A DNA stretch of 16,472 nt from an uncultured Clostridia bacterium (GTDB lineage Bacteria; Bacillota; Clostridia; Christensenellales; UBA1242), in the NCBI GenBank assembly GCA_934746185.1, contig CAKVEY010000016.1, forward strand, positions 1-16,472. Reading direction: 5' to 3'. Under the pieces are notes generated by a model, which did no database searches, was not told the DNA's origin, and saw only the letters and a program-made list of their open reading frames with translations. Below, piece after piece: positions 7,265 through 14,284 of the stretch (within the stretch, counting starts at the first letter, position 1; the number at the start of each line of letters is the position of its first letter). Made by a program: the position numbers and the translations under genes.

Positions 7265-7294
7265 AAAAAAGATTTAGTAATTTTACTAAATCTT
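7265..7294 (-). terminator. Terminator of the XRE-Rel operon
   Basis: A perfect 11-bp inverted repeat (7269-7279 AAGATTTAGTA and 7284-7294 TACTAAATCTT) with a 4-nt loop, followed on the minus strand by six T residues (7265-7270). Its first arm overlaps the TAA stop (7293-7295) of the Rel-like gene. Confidence 0.9.
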
Positions 7295-8750
7295 ATAATC
7301 TATCACGCTCTAATTTTTCAAAATATTTAATTAAAATTTTACGAGCAAGTTCGGTGTTAACATAAGCAAACCATCGTAGTTTTGCATTATTAATTAAATT
7401 GCCGTCCTCATCTTTATCTATAACAATTTCAATTTTATCGTTTTCGTTAATTTTAGTGTATGGTGGAAATTTTGTTTTGCCATCGTTTATTATTGCATAC
7501 TTAAATGAAAAACCTGTATCTCGATGCAATTTAAAGGCAAAATCTAAAACTGTACTATTTTTAGAAATGTATCTTACTTCGCCAGAACGAGTTTTTATTT
7601 TAATCAATTCTTGGTCTAAATCGTTTATGTTTTCTTCGTCAATTTTATCTAAATTTTGTCCATCTACCGTGCCAACTTTTAATAATGAATATTCATTTTC
7701 AGTTAAAATATAAACATTATATTTATTCTTTATTTCGTCTTCTATTTGAAGATATAATTTATTAGTAAAACTACCTATTTTAATGTCAATAATTTTTAAA
7801 TTAGTTTTTTTAGAAATTAAATCTATAACTTCGTTTAACGCCTTTTGCTGTGATTGCTCCTTGTTGTAAATTAAAGTAATGTTGTAGTTTGAAACTTTCA
7901 TAATTTGACCTTGTGAAATTTTGGTTATATCGACTTTTTTGTAAAGTTTTGTTAAGTCTTCAAAAACTTTATATTCTCTAATATTTCTTATTTTAATTTC
8001 TTGTATAGAAGAATTAGAAAAAATTGATTTTAGTGTTTTACTTAAATTTTCAACATTTTGTGTGTTTGAATTATGGTAAATTTCATAATGAATTAAATAT
8101 TGTTGACCATCGAATTTATGCACCACTTTAAAGCATTCGTTTTTAATTGCTCGATAAAAATATTCGCTTTTAAGGGCACTTGCTATTGGTAGAACCCATT
8201 TTTCTGTTTCTCTAACTTTTTCTAATTGTTTAGGGTAAGCAAATGTGTCTATTGTTCTTAAATTATGAAGTCTATCAGCAAATTTTATTGCAAAACCACA
8301 CGGATTAGTTTTTCCTAAACTAATTAGTTTTTGAAAAGATTGTTCTTCTACTGACGATTTTAAAAAGTTTTCATCTTCATAGATGTTATCTTTATTAAAC
8401 ACATATTTAGTGTTATCAATAGCGCTAACGCAATCTACCAAATTGAATATTTTTTTGTTAAAATCGGCTATCATTTCGTCTTTTGTGTATCCACAATCTT
8501 CAATAGTGTCGTGCAAAAGTGCCCCTGCAATAACATTTTCATCAAAGTCTAGTTTCGCTAATATTAAAGCAACTTCAATGGGGTGAGAAATGTAAGGCGT
8601 GCCGTCTTTTCGTCGTTGCTTAGCGTGTAAAATTTTTGCCGTAAAATATGCTTTTTTTATAACGCTAACATTAAGTTTATTTTTAATTGCTATGTCCTCT
8701 ATTAATTTAAACCTATCATCAAGTAGGATATTTTCTTTTTCGCTATACAT
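7293..8750 (-). CDS. Rel/SpoT homologue with hydrolase and TGS domains but no synthetase
   Basis: 485 residues. The N-terminal HD domain has the (p)ppGpp-hydrolase signature: R-R-K-D-G-T-P-Y-I-S-H-P (H56), LLHDTIED (H80, D81, E84, D85) and FADRLHNLRTI (D159, N163). Residues ~386-446 form a TGS domain (KTRSGEVRYISKNSTVLDFA..., DKIEIVI), followed by LRWFAYVNTELARKILIKYF, the helical segment that follows TGS in long Rel proteins. The segment in between (~213-385) lacks the synthetase hallmarks (D-L-x-A-x-R and E-I-Q-I-R-T), leaving diverged sequence. It therefore probably degrades ppGpp but cannot make it. Long Rel proteins are ~700-740 aa. The ATG at 8750 overlaps the XRE stop by 8 nt and uses GGGGG as Shine-Dalgarno, so it is translationally coupled. 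Confidence 0.85.
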   Translation of the reverse strand: MYSEKENILLDDRFKLIEDIAIKNKLNVSVIKKAYFTAKILHAKQRRKDGTPYISHPIEVALILAKLDFDENVIAGALLHDTIEDCGYTKDEMIADFNKKIFNLVDCVSAIDNTKYVFNKDNIYEDENFLKSSVEEQSFQKLISLGKTNPCGFAIKFADRLHNLRTIDTFAYPKQLEKVRETEKWVLPIASALKSEYFYRAIKNECFKVVHKFDGQQYLIHYEIYHNSNTQNVENLSKTLKSIFSNSSIQEIKIRNIREYKVFEDLTKLYKKVDITKISQGQIMKVSNYNITLIYNKEQSQQKALNEVIDLISKKTNLKIIDIKIGSFTNKLYLQIEDEIKNKYNVYILTENEYSLLKVGTVDGQNLDKIDEENINDLDQELIKIKTRSGEVRYISKNSTVLDFAFKLHRDTGFSFKYAIINDGKTKFPPYTKINENDKIEIVIDKDEDGNLINNAKLRWFAYVNTELARKILIKYFEKLERDRL

Positions 8751-9702
8751 CTATACCCCCTTTAATAAGTTTATAAATTGAGTCATCTTCCTTATTAGAA
8801 ACTTTGGCAAATCTAAAAACATTAGCTTCTAAAATTTCGTTAAAGTGATATTCAAGTTTATTTCTTACTATTGCTTGTTTTTGTGTGTCTGTTAATTCAA
8901 CTGATAGTTCGTTTTTCTCGGCGTATAATCGTTTAAATAAATCTATAATATCTTTAATACTATCGTCTAAATTAACGCTATAATCGTCAAATTTAAGTAA
9001 GTTATATAATTCGCCATCAGGTACATCAATTAGTTTTTTAGAGATAATTATAAATTGAATGCACGGATTATGTTCTCTTCCCCTAGCAATAGAATTAACC
9101 GTGCCAGCACCACCGACATAATCTTGCTTTGTTGGTGGATTATTTAAAATAATAAAACTTTTATCGTTATTGTTTTTATTTTCTAAATCTAAAAATATAT
9201 TTTGTTCAGTTAAAGTTATTTCACCTAAGTAGGTGTTTCCATATTCTTCATAAATATCACTAATTTTTTTAGTGTTTTTGTTTAAAGTTTTTAATAATTT
9301 TATTGCTGTTGTTTTTTCTTTTGTAAAGGTTGCAACAACTTGAACATTAGTATCTAATTCTTTTTCTTTATAAATACTTAAAACGCCATAATTTAATGTG
9401 TTTTTTAAATTAGTATGCACTTCACCTTTATAAGAATCATTATTATAATAATATATAATATAATTACCTATAAATTGAGAAAATGAAGTTTGCTCGTTTA
9501 CTTCAAAATCGGCAAACAAAAAGTCGTCAACATTAATACCAAAAGCATCTTTTAAAGAGATTAAAAATTGGATTGACGGCTCAGAGTTTTTTGTTAAATA
9601 ATTGTTAATTGATGATTGAGAAAAACCAGTTTTGGTTGCTACATATTTTTGAGAATATTTGTTAGTAAGTTTTTTTAAATTTTCTTGAAAAATAGAATTC
9701 AT
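8743..9702 (-). CDS. XRE-family HTH regulator with a C-terminal domain of unknown function
   Basis: 319 residues. The N terminus (about 5-62) is an XRE/Cro-type helix-turn-helix: NLKKLTNKYSQKYVATKTGF, SQSSINNYLTK, then IQFLISLKDAFGINVDDFLF. The remaining ~255 residues resemble no domain I recognise; they include a stretch with VGGAGTVNSIARGREHNPCIQ and a charged, helix-prone end. The ATG at 9702 has AAAGGAG about 8 nt upstream. It is the first gene of an operon with the Rel-like hydrolase (stop TAG at 8743 lies inside the next gene). A palindrome sits between its own -35 and -10, suggesting autorepression. It is larger than simple HipB-type antitoxins (~90 aa), so a ligand-sensing or protein-interaction role for the C-terminal part is likely but unproven. 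Confidence 0.8.
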   Translation of the reverse strand: MNSIFQENLKKLTNKYSQKYVATKTGFSQSSINNYLTKNSEPSIQFLISLKDAFGINVDDFLFADFEVNEQTSFSQFIGNYIIYYYNNDSYKGEVHTNLKNTLNYGVLSIYKEKELDTNVQVVATFTKEKTTAIKLLKTLNKNTKKISDIYEEYGNTYLGEITLTEQNIFLDLENKNNNDKSFIILNNPPTKQDYVGGAGTVNSIARGREHNPCIQFIIISKKLIDVPDGELYNLLKFDDYSVNLDDSIKDIIDLFKRLYAEKNELSVELTDTQKQAIVRNKLEYHFNEILEANVFRFAKVSNKEDDSIYKLIKGGIDV

Positions 9703-9722
9703 AATAATTACTCCTTTACATT

Positions 9723-9751
9723 ATTTTAATTAGTTTAAACGAATATGTCAA
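9723..9751 (-). promoter_or_regulatory. Promoter of the XRE-Rel operon
   Basis: TTGACA (9746-9751), 17-nt spacer, TAAAAT (9723-9728) on the minus strand. The predicted start near 9716 coincides with the first bases of the Shine-Dalgarno AAGGAG, so the leader is only about 14 nt. Confidence 0.7.
9729..9744. promoter_or_regulatory. Putative XRE operator palindrome
   Basis: ATTAGTTTAAACGAAT is symmetric at 14 of 16 positions around a perfect GTTTAAAC core. It fills almost exactly the spacer between the -35 and -10 of the XRE-Rel promoter, where a bound XRE dimer would block RNA polymerase. Binding by the neighbouring XRE protein is inferred. Confidence 0.45.
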
Positions 9752-9849
9752 TACTTTTTATTATAAAAATAATAAAATATATTATAATGTTAAATCAAAT
9801 AAATTATTATTCTGTAACTAATTTATTAAAATAAAGTGAAAATTTTAAT

Positions 9850-9875
9850 AAAAAACAAGAGAAACACTCTTGTTT
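9850..9875 (-). terminator. Terminator of the SPFH/zinc-ribbon operon
   Basis: A perfect 9-bp stem (9853-9861 AAACAAGAG with 9867-9875 CTCTTGTTT), loop AAACA, and a run of six T on the minus strand. It starts five bases after the stop codon of the 202-aa membrane gene. The stretch from here to the XRE promoter (9752-9849) is AT-rich and shows nothing else I can support. Confidence 0.85.
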
Positions 9876-9880
9876 AATAT

Positions 9881-10489
9881 TTATTTATTTTCATTATTTT
9901 CATTATTATCATTTGTTTCAGTTTTAGTCGTTTCAATGTTATTTTTAACTTCGTCGGTTTCTTCTTTTTTATTATCTTGTGGTTTAATATCCACTTCTGT
10001 AACTGGAATTTCATTGTTACTAGTTTCAAGAGTCTTTAATAAAATTGATTGTTCTAATTCTTTTAGTTCTTTTTCTTTTAGATTTTTCTTATAATAAGCA
10101 TAATAAGACATTACACCTAAAACACCAAAAATTGTACCTAAAATTATATCAATAATTAAATCTTTGGCTATTAAATTTAAGTTTTGAAAAAATCTTGAAA
10201 TAGTCTCGCTAAGTGGTAAATTAGCACTTATTGATGCTGAAACAATTATTGCAACAAAAGTAGCTATAATATTTAGTACGATAACCCAAATAAGTGTCCA
10301 AATAAAAGTTAATTTACTCATTTTTGCATACTTTAAATAAACTGCAAACATACAAAACGCAGTTGCATAAGCAACAATTGATACAAACCAACCTGTTGAG
10401 TACAAAAATCCCCAAACTATGCTACCTAATAAAGCAACTAAAAATGAAAATAATAGTGCTAAATTTAGATTTTCTTTTTTTTCTTTCAT
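9881..10489 (-). CDS. Four-helix membrane protein with acidic/Asn-rich cytoplasmic tail
   Basis: 202 residues, family not recognised. Four predicted membrane segments at about 9-29, 33-54, 60-85 and 111-133. A Lys/Glu-rich coil (134-152) and a low-complexity tail rich in Asn, Glu, Thr and Lys (about 156-202) follow. The start ATG at 10489 has AGGAG with 6-nt spacing. It is the last gene of the operon with the zinc-ribbon and SPFH genes (43-nt gap), so it may belong to the same membrane complex. It occupies the place where B. subtilis ydjGHI has its other membrane component, but I see no homology to the TPM-domain protein YdjH. Confidence 0.7.
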   Translation of the reverse strand: MKEKKENLNLALLFSFLVALLGSIVWGFLYSTGWFVSIVAYATAFCMFAVYLKYAKMSKLTFIWTLIWVIVLNIIATFVAIIVSASISANLPLSETISRFFQNLNLIAKDLIIDIILGTIFGVLGVMSYYAYYKKNLKEKELKELEQSILLKTLETSNNEIPVTEVDIKPQDNKKEETDEVKNNIETTKTETNDNNENNENK

Positions 10490-10532
10490 ATTGCTCTCCT
10501 AATTTTTTAATTTAAAACTTTTTTTATTAATA

Positions 10533-11570
10533 TCAACTTAAAAATAATGGCAATAAAATAATTAAAGCAATTATTAACACAATAAAGAAAGATGCAAAGA
10601 AGATTTTTGTTTTACTTTTTGGTAAATCATCGCCAACTTTACCAGTTTGACCATTAATATAAGTTTTATAAGGTTTATTTTTATAAGTAAAATCTATAAA
10701 ATAAACAGGCAACAACATATAACTAAATTTGTCGTTATAAAATTTAGAACTAACATTTAAGTAATCTACGCTTGTATAACTATAATTAGATAAAATTCTT
10801 TCTCTAATTTGACTTTTTATATAGTCTTCACTTAATACTTTGCAATTAAGCAAATTGTTGTCATAACTTTCTACCTGATAACCACGAATAAAATCTTCGT
10901 TATAGTCATAAACAGAGTCGTTATCTATTAAAAATGGTTTAATTTGGTCGAAAGAACGTTGATTAGTAAGTTTACTGCTTTCAATTAAAACATCTTTAAA
11001 TTGATAGTCTTTTTCACCACTAATGTTTTTTGTGTATGATGTTCGCCTTGTTTCTCCGTTAGAAGTATGAGTTTCTTCAATTCTAATTCTACCATTATAA
11101 ACTGAACTAGTGTCTGCATCAAAACTAAAACAAGAAATATATGTACCAAAAATTCTGTCTAAACCAGGAGATTTCTTAAAGGCGTTAGGTAAAAAATGTT
11201 TTTTCTTAACACCTTGTTTATAATACTCTATTGCCTTTTCTTTATCAAAAGCAAAAGGAATAATTGAATTAGGTTTTAAACCATTAAGATTTTCAATATT
11301 AATTACAAAATTTGAATTGCAATAAGGGCAAGTTTTACTAATTTCTCTTACAGTTGATTTTAAATTAGCACCACAACTAGGGCAGTTAAAACTAGAATTT
11401 ACACTACTCTCTTTTGAAAGTCTACTATCATAATTTAATTTTACAATTTGTTTATTTGCGTTAATAGAATAAAAACTTTTACATTTATCGCAATAAAGCC
11501 CATGTTTTGTGGGTGAAAAAACTAATTCTCCCCCACAACCTGAGCATTTGCGATTAGTATTTTTTGCCAT
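10533..11570 (-). CDS. TFIIB-type zinc-ribbon membrane protein (YdjG-like)
   Basis: 345 residues. Two N-terminal zinc ribbons: C9/C12-C27/C30 and C63/C66-C81/C84. A middle region contains LLPVYFIDFTYKNKPYKTYI leading into NGQTGKVGDDLP (about 286-317), a pattern I associate with YdjG-like proteins. The protein ends with one hydrophobic helix (about 323-345), so it is probably tail-anchored with the ribbons in the cytosol. The ATG at 11570 overlaps the stop of the SPFH gene by one base (TAATG), with GGAG 9 nt upstream. An in-frame start six codons earlier lies inside the SPFH zinc-ribbon coding sequence and is rejected. In B. subtilis, YdjG partners the SPFH protein YdjI and the PspA homologue YdjF; no PspA gene is in this operon. 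It ends with TGA, closely followed in frame by TAA. Confidence 0.75.
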   Translation of the reverse strand: MAKNTNRKCSGCGGELVFSPTKHGLYCDKCKSFYSINANKQIVKLNYDSRLSKESSVNSSFNCPSCGANLKSTVREISKTCPYCNSNFVINIENLNGLKPNSIIPFAFDKEKAIEYYKQGVKKKHFLPNAFKKSPGLDRIFGTYISCFSFDADTSSVYNGRIRIEETHTSNGETRRTSYTKNISGEKDYQFKDVLIESSKLTNQRSFDQIKPFLIDNDSVYDYNEDFIRGYQVESYDNNLLNCKVLSEDYIKSQIRERILSNYSYTSVDYLNVSSKFYNDKFSYMLLPVYFIDFTYKNKPYKTYINGQTGKVGDDLPKSKTKIFFASFFIVLIIALIILLPLFLS

Positions 11571-12691
11571 TAAACTTTTTCTCCACATTCTGGGCAGAAC
11601 TTAGCGTCTGGTGAAAGTTTAGCACCACATTTGCAAACTTTTCCATCTTTAACTAATTTAGTTCCACATTCTGGGCAGAACTTAGAAGTTTTTTTAACTT
11701 CTGCACCACAAACTGGACAACTATAACCTTGTTTTGCACCACATTCTGGACAGAATTTAGCGTTTTTACGAATTTTTGCACCACAATTGTTGCAAGTTGC
11801 AGTATTTTCTTTAACTGGATTTTCACCACTTAAACTACTTGCAAATAAATTGCCCATTTGAGCGCCAGCACCTAAGCCAACGCCAAGACCTGCCATATTA
11901 TTTCCGTTAGGATTGTTGGCTGCATCTTTTAAAGCATCTGCTGCTTTTAAACGAGTGTATGTGCCAATCTTGTCTTCCATAACACCGATTTTTGTTCTTT
12001 CGTCTAAGGCTTTTTCTACATCTTCTGGAAGTGATAAGTTTTCAATTACAAAACTGCAAAGTTCTAGACCAAAAGCGTTAAAACTTTCTTGACTATGAGT
12101 AACAACATCTTCGGCTAGTTCTTTATATTTACTTGCTAAATCTAGTGCGCTTACTTTGCTTTCGCCAATAGTATCAGTTAATCCTGATAGTAACATAGGT
12201 TTTGTTTGCATTCCAACATCTTCTACGCCATAACTAGAATTTGTGCCAAACATCTCTCTTAAAAATGTTTTAGCATCTTTAACTCTCATAGAGTAAATAC
12301 CATAACCACGAACTCTAATGTTTCCAAAGTCTGCATCACGAAGCATAACTGGATTTTGAGTACCCCATTTTAAACCTGTAAATTGACGAGTGTTTACAAA
12401 ATATACTTCGGCTTTAATTGGACTATTGAATCCTGTTGGAAGCGATAATAATTTTGTTAAGAAAGGAATATTGTCAGTAGTAAGTTTATATGTTCCTGGA
12501 TTGAAAACATCGCAAATAGTACCTTTATGTACAAAAATTGCAACTTGACTTTCTCTTACAACCAAAGTTGATTGGTTCATAATTTCATCTCTTTCCTTTA
12601 AAGGATAACGATAAACCATTTGATTTTTATCTTCGTTTTTATACTCTATAACTGCTAATAATTGTTTTTTTACTTTGTTAAATAATCCCAT
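11570..12691 (-). CDS. SPFH-domain protein with three C-terminal zinc ribbons (YdjI-like)
   Basis: 373 residues. An SPFH (stomatin/prohibitin/flotillin) domain spans roughly 25-235 (for example STLVVRESQVAIFVHKG and FVNTRQFTGLKWGT). A helical and Gly/Asn-rich linker (about 240-296, including GLGVGLGAGAQMG) follows, then three zinc-ribbon units: C300/C303-C314/C317, C325/C328-C339/C342 and C353/C355-C366/C369. The last has an irregular C-x-C first half. SPFH proteins with this tail (B. subtilis YdjI family) scaffold membrane-stress proteins of the PspA type; that function is inferred from family. The ATG at 12691 has AGGAG at 10-nt spacing. It is first in a three-gene operon; no convincing own promoter is seen, so read-through from dnaA is possible. 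Confidence 0.8.
   Translation of the reverse strand: MGLFNKVKKQLLAVIEYKNEDKNQMVYRYPLKERDEIMNQSTLVVRESQVAIFVHKGTICDVFNPGTYKLTTDNIPFLTKLLSLPTGFNSPIKAEVYFVNTRQFTGLKWGTQNPVMLRDADFGNIRVRGYGIYSMRVKDAKTFLREMFGTNSSYGVEDVGMQTKPMLLSGLTDTIGESKVSALDLASKYKELAEDVVTHSQESFNAFGLELCSFVIENLSLPEDVEKALDERTKIGVMEDKIGTYTRLKAADALKDAANNPNGNNMAGLGVGLGAGAQMGNLFASSLSGENPVKENTATCNNCGAKIRKNAKFCPECGAKQGYSCPVCGAEVKKTSKFCPECGTKLVKDGKVCKCGAKLSPDAKFCPECGEKV
11583..11760. repeat. Three direct repeats encoding zinc-knuckle halves
   Basis: A 22-nt unit containing CATTCTGGGCAGAA is identical at 11583-11604 and 11664-11685 and present with two changes at 11739-11760. It encodes K-F-C-P-E-C-G of successive zinc ribbons. Nucleotide identity suggests recent tandem duplication or gene conversion within the SPFH gene. 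Confidence 0.8.
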
Positions 12692-12726
12692 AATTTTTAA
12701 TCTCCTATTTATAATTTATTATTTAA

Positions 12727-12744
12727 AATGAAAAATGTTTCATT
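12727..12744 (-). terminator. Weak hairpin at the end of dnaA
   Basis: A perfect 7-bp stem (12727-12733 AATGAAA with 12738-12744 TTTCATT), loop of 4, overlapping the dnaA TAA (12743-12745). The stem is all A/T except one pair and the T run is short, so termination is probably partial at best. Confidence 0.35.
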
Positions 12745-14125
12745 AAAAATCTTCTTTTACGCCTTTAATTTTTTCTTTTAGTTCGCTAATTTCGGCTCTT
12801 AAATTGCTATCGTCTTTCATAAGACGCGTTACTTTATCTCTTGCGTGCATTACTGTTGTATGGTCCCTATTTCCAAATACTCTACCTATTACTACAAGTG
12901 GCGTATCTAAAATTTCTGTTATTAAATACATTGTTATTTGTCTTGGGTCAACAATTTCTTTGTTTTTCTTTTTGCCAGTTAAATCATCTCTTGTAACATC
13001 GTAATATTCGCAACAAACATCAATAATTCTGTCCATATTTATTCTTGCTCTGTCGTCTTTTTCAACATTTTTTAACGCTTCTTTTGCATCATTAATATCA
13101 GCAAAATGATGACCTAATAAATTTGCATAAAATACAACTTTACTTAAACAACCTTCAAGTTCTCTTACGTTTGTATCATACTTTTCAGCAAGATAATCTA
13201 TAACTTCACGCTGGACATTATAATTTTCTAATTGTGCTTTTTTTATAAGAATTGCAGCTCTTGTTTCAAAATCTGGTTGACCAATATCTTGAATTAAACC
13301 ACTAGCAAGCCTACTACGAAGCCTATCGCTTAAAGTTTCAATTTCTTTAGGTGGCCTATCACTAGCAATAACAATTTGTTTGTTTTGTTGATATAAATCA
13401 TTAAATGTGTGGAAGAAATTTTCCTGTGTTTCTATCTTCTTAGCGAAAAATTGAATATCATCAATTAATAATACATCAACATTACGATATTTTTCTCTAA
13501 ATGCCACAATAACACTGTCTTTAAAATCGCTTCTAATTGCGTCCATATAATCGTTTGTAAATTGTTCGCAAGTTATATACAAAACTCTCATATCAGGGTT
13601 ATCGTGTACTATTTGATTGCCTATTGCGTGTAATAGATGTGTTTTTCCAAGACCTACTCCACCATAAACAAAAAGTGGATTAAATCTAACTCCCGGATAA
13701 TCGGCAACATTTTTACAAGCAGCGTAAACTATTTGGTTACTTTTACCAACAACAAAATTAGAAAATGTGTATTTTTGATTTAAGTTTGTTTTATATGCTG
13801 GACTTTTTCTCTCTTCTTTTGGAACAACTTCGCCAACTAGTTCATCTTCTAAAAACTTATTTTTTTCTTCTTCGCCTGTAATTATTTTAAAATCTCTAAA
13901 CTCTCCTGGGAAAGTAGAATCGAGTGCGAATTTTATTAAACTCATAAAGTTTTTTTCACACTGATTTTTTGCCATTTCGGTTGGTGCATAAAGAATAATA
14001 TTGTCATCTTTTATTGCGAGTGGTTTTAAAGTTTTTATAAACAAGTCAAAACTAACTGCCGTCATTTCTTTTTCTAGTAAAAATAAAACTTTACTCCAAT
14101 TTTCAACTAACTCTTTTTTAAACAT
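12743..14125 (-). CDS. dnaA: Chromosomal replication initiator DnaA
   Basis: 460 residues, normal length. Domain I is at the N terminus (about 1-75), a short linker runs to about 115, and the AAA+ domain has Walker A GGVGLGKT (155-162, K161) and Walker B LLIDD (219-223). SDRLRSRLASGL carries the sensor/box VII arginine region. Domain IV has the DNA-binding signature DHTTVMHA (421-428). It binds DnaA boxes and opens oriC. The ATG at 14125 follows AAGGAAGG. Unusually, dnaN does not follow: downstream comes the SPFH operon, and recF is divergent on the other side. Confidence 0.98.
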   Translation of the reverse strand: MFKKELVENWSKVLFLLEKEMTAVSFDLFIKTLKPLAIKDDNIILYAPTEMAKNQCEKNFMSLIKFALDSTFPGEFRDFKIITGEEEKNKFLEDELVGEVVPKEERKSPAYKTNLNQKYTFSNFVVGKSNQIVYAACKNVADYPGVRFNPLFVYGGVGLGKTHLLHAIGNQIVHDNPDMRVLYITCEQFTNDYMDAIRSDFKDSVIVAFREKYRNVDVLLIDDIQFFAKKIETQENFFHTFNDLYQQNKQIVIASDRPPKEIETLSDRLRSRLASGLIQDIGQPDFETRAAILIKKAQLENYNVQREVIDYLAEKYDTNVRELEGCLSKVVFYANLLGHHFADINDAKEALKNVEKDDRARINMDRIIDVCCEYYDVTRDDLTGKKKNKEIVDPRQITMYLITEILDTPLVVIGRVFGNRDHTTVMHARDKVTRLMKDDSNLRAEISELKEKIKGVKEDF

Positions 14126-14165
14126 AAGCCTTCCTTTTTATAGTACTAATTGTAGTTATAAAAAT

Positions 14166-14193
14166 ATTATATCAAAATTTTAATAAAAGTCAA
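14166..14193 (-). promoter_or_regulatory. dnaA promoter
   Basis: TTGACT (14188-14193), 16-nt spacer ending in TGA (extended -10), and consensus TATAAT (14166-14171) on the minus strand. The predicted leader is about 34 nt with a normal Shine-Dalgarno. Confidence 0.7.
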
Positions 14194-14247
14194 ATTTTTT
14201 AAAGCAATATTTTTTAACAATAAGTTTATAACATAATTAAATTTTAA

Positions 14248-14276
14248 TTGAAAAAATTTATTATTTTTGATATAAT
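14248..14276 (+). promoter_or_regulatory. recF promoter giving a (nearly) leaderless mRNA
   Basis: TTGAAA (14248-14253), 17-nt spacer, and an extended -10 TGA + TATAAT (14271-14276). Only eight bases (AAAACTAT) separate the -10 from the ATG at 14285, with no Shine-Dalgarno, so transcription should start at or within two bases of the start codon. Confidence 0.75.
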
Positions 14277-14284
14277 AAAACTAT

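Larger units (their letters stand above)
14126..14284. other. dnaA-recF divergent intergenic region, candidate oriC or its AT-rich part
   Basis: 159 bp, extremely AT-rich, carrying divergent promoters for dnaA and recF. Coding strand switches here: genes to the left (back to 1934) are minus and to the right plus, as expected around an origin. I found no TTATCCACA box; the only near match is ATATGCACA (14283-14291, 8 of 9 to TTATNCACA) at the recF start. The true origin could lie outside the window. Confidence 0.35.

Noticed and set aside
10533..10535. UGA recoded as Trp (mycoplasma-like code)
   Set aside because: Tryptophans in metG, dnaA and others are TGG, and this gene ends naturally at TGA; reading through would only add two residues before TAA.
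14126..14284. DnaA-box cluster
   Set aside because: No TTATCCACA or close cluster found; single near-matches at 14283, 5942-5950 (TGTGGAAAT) and 8488 (GTATCCACA, within rel coding) are expected by chance.
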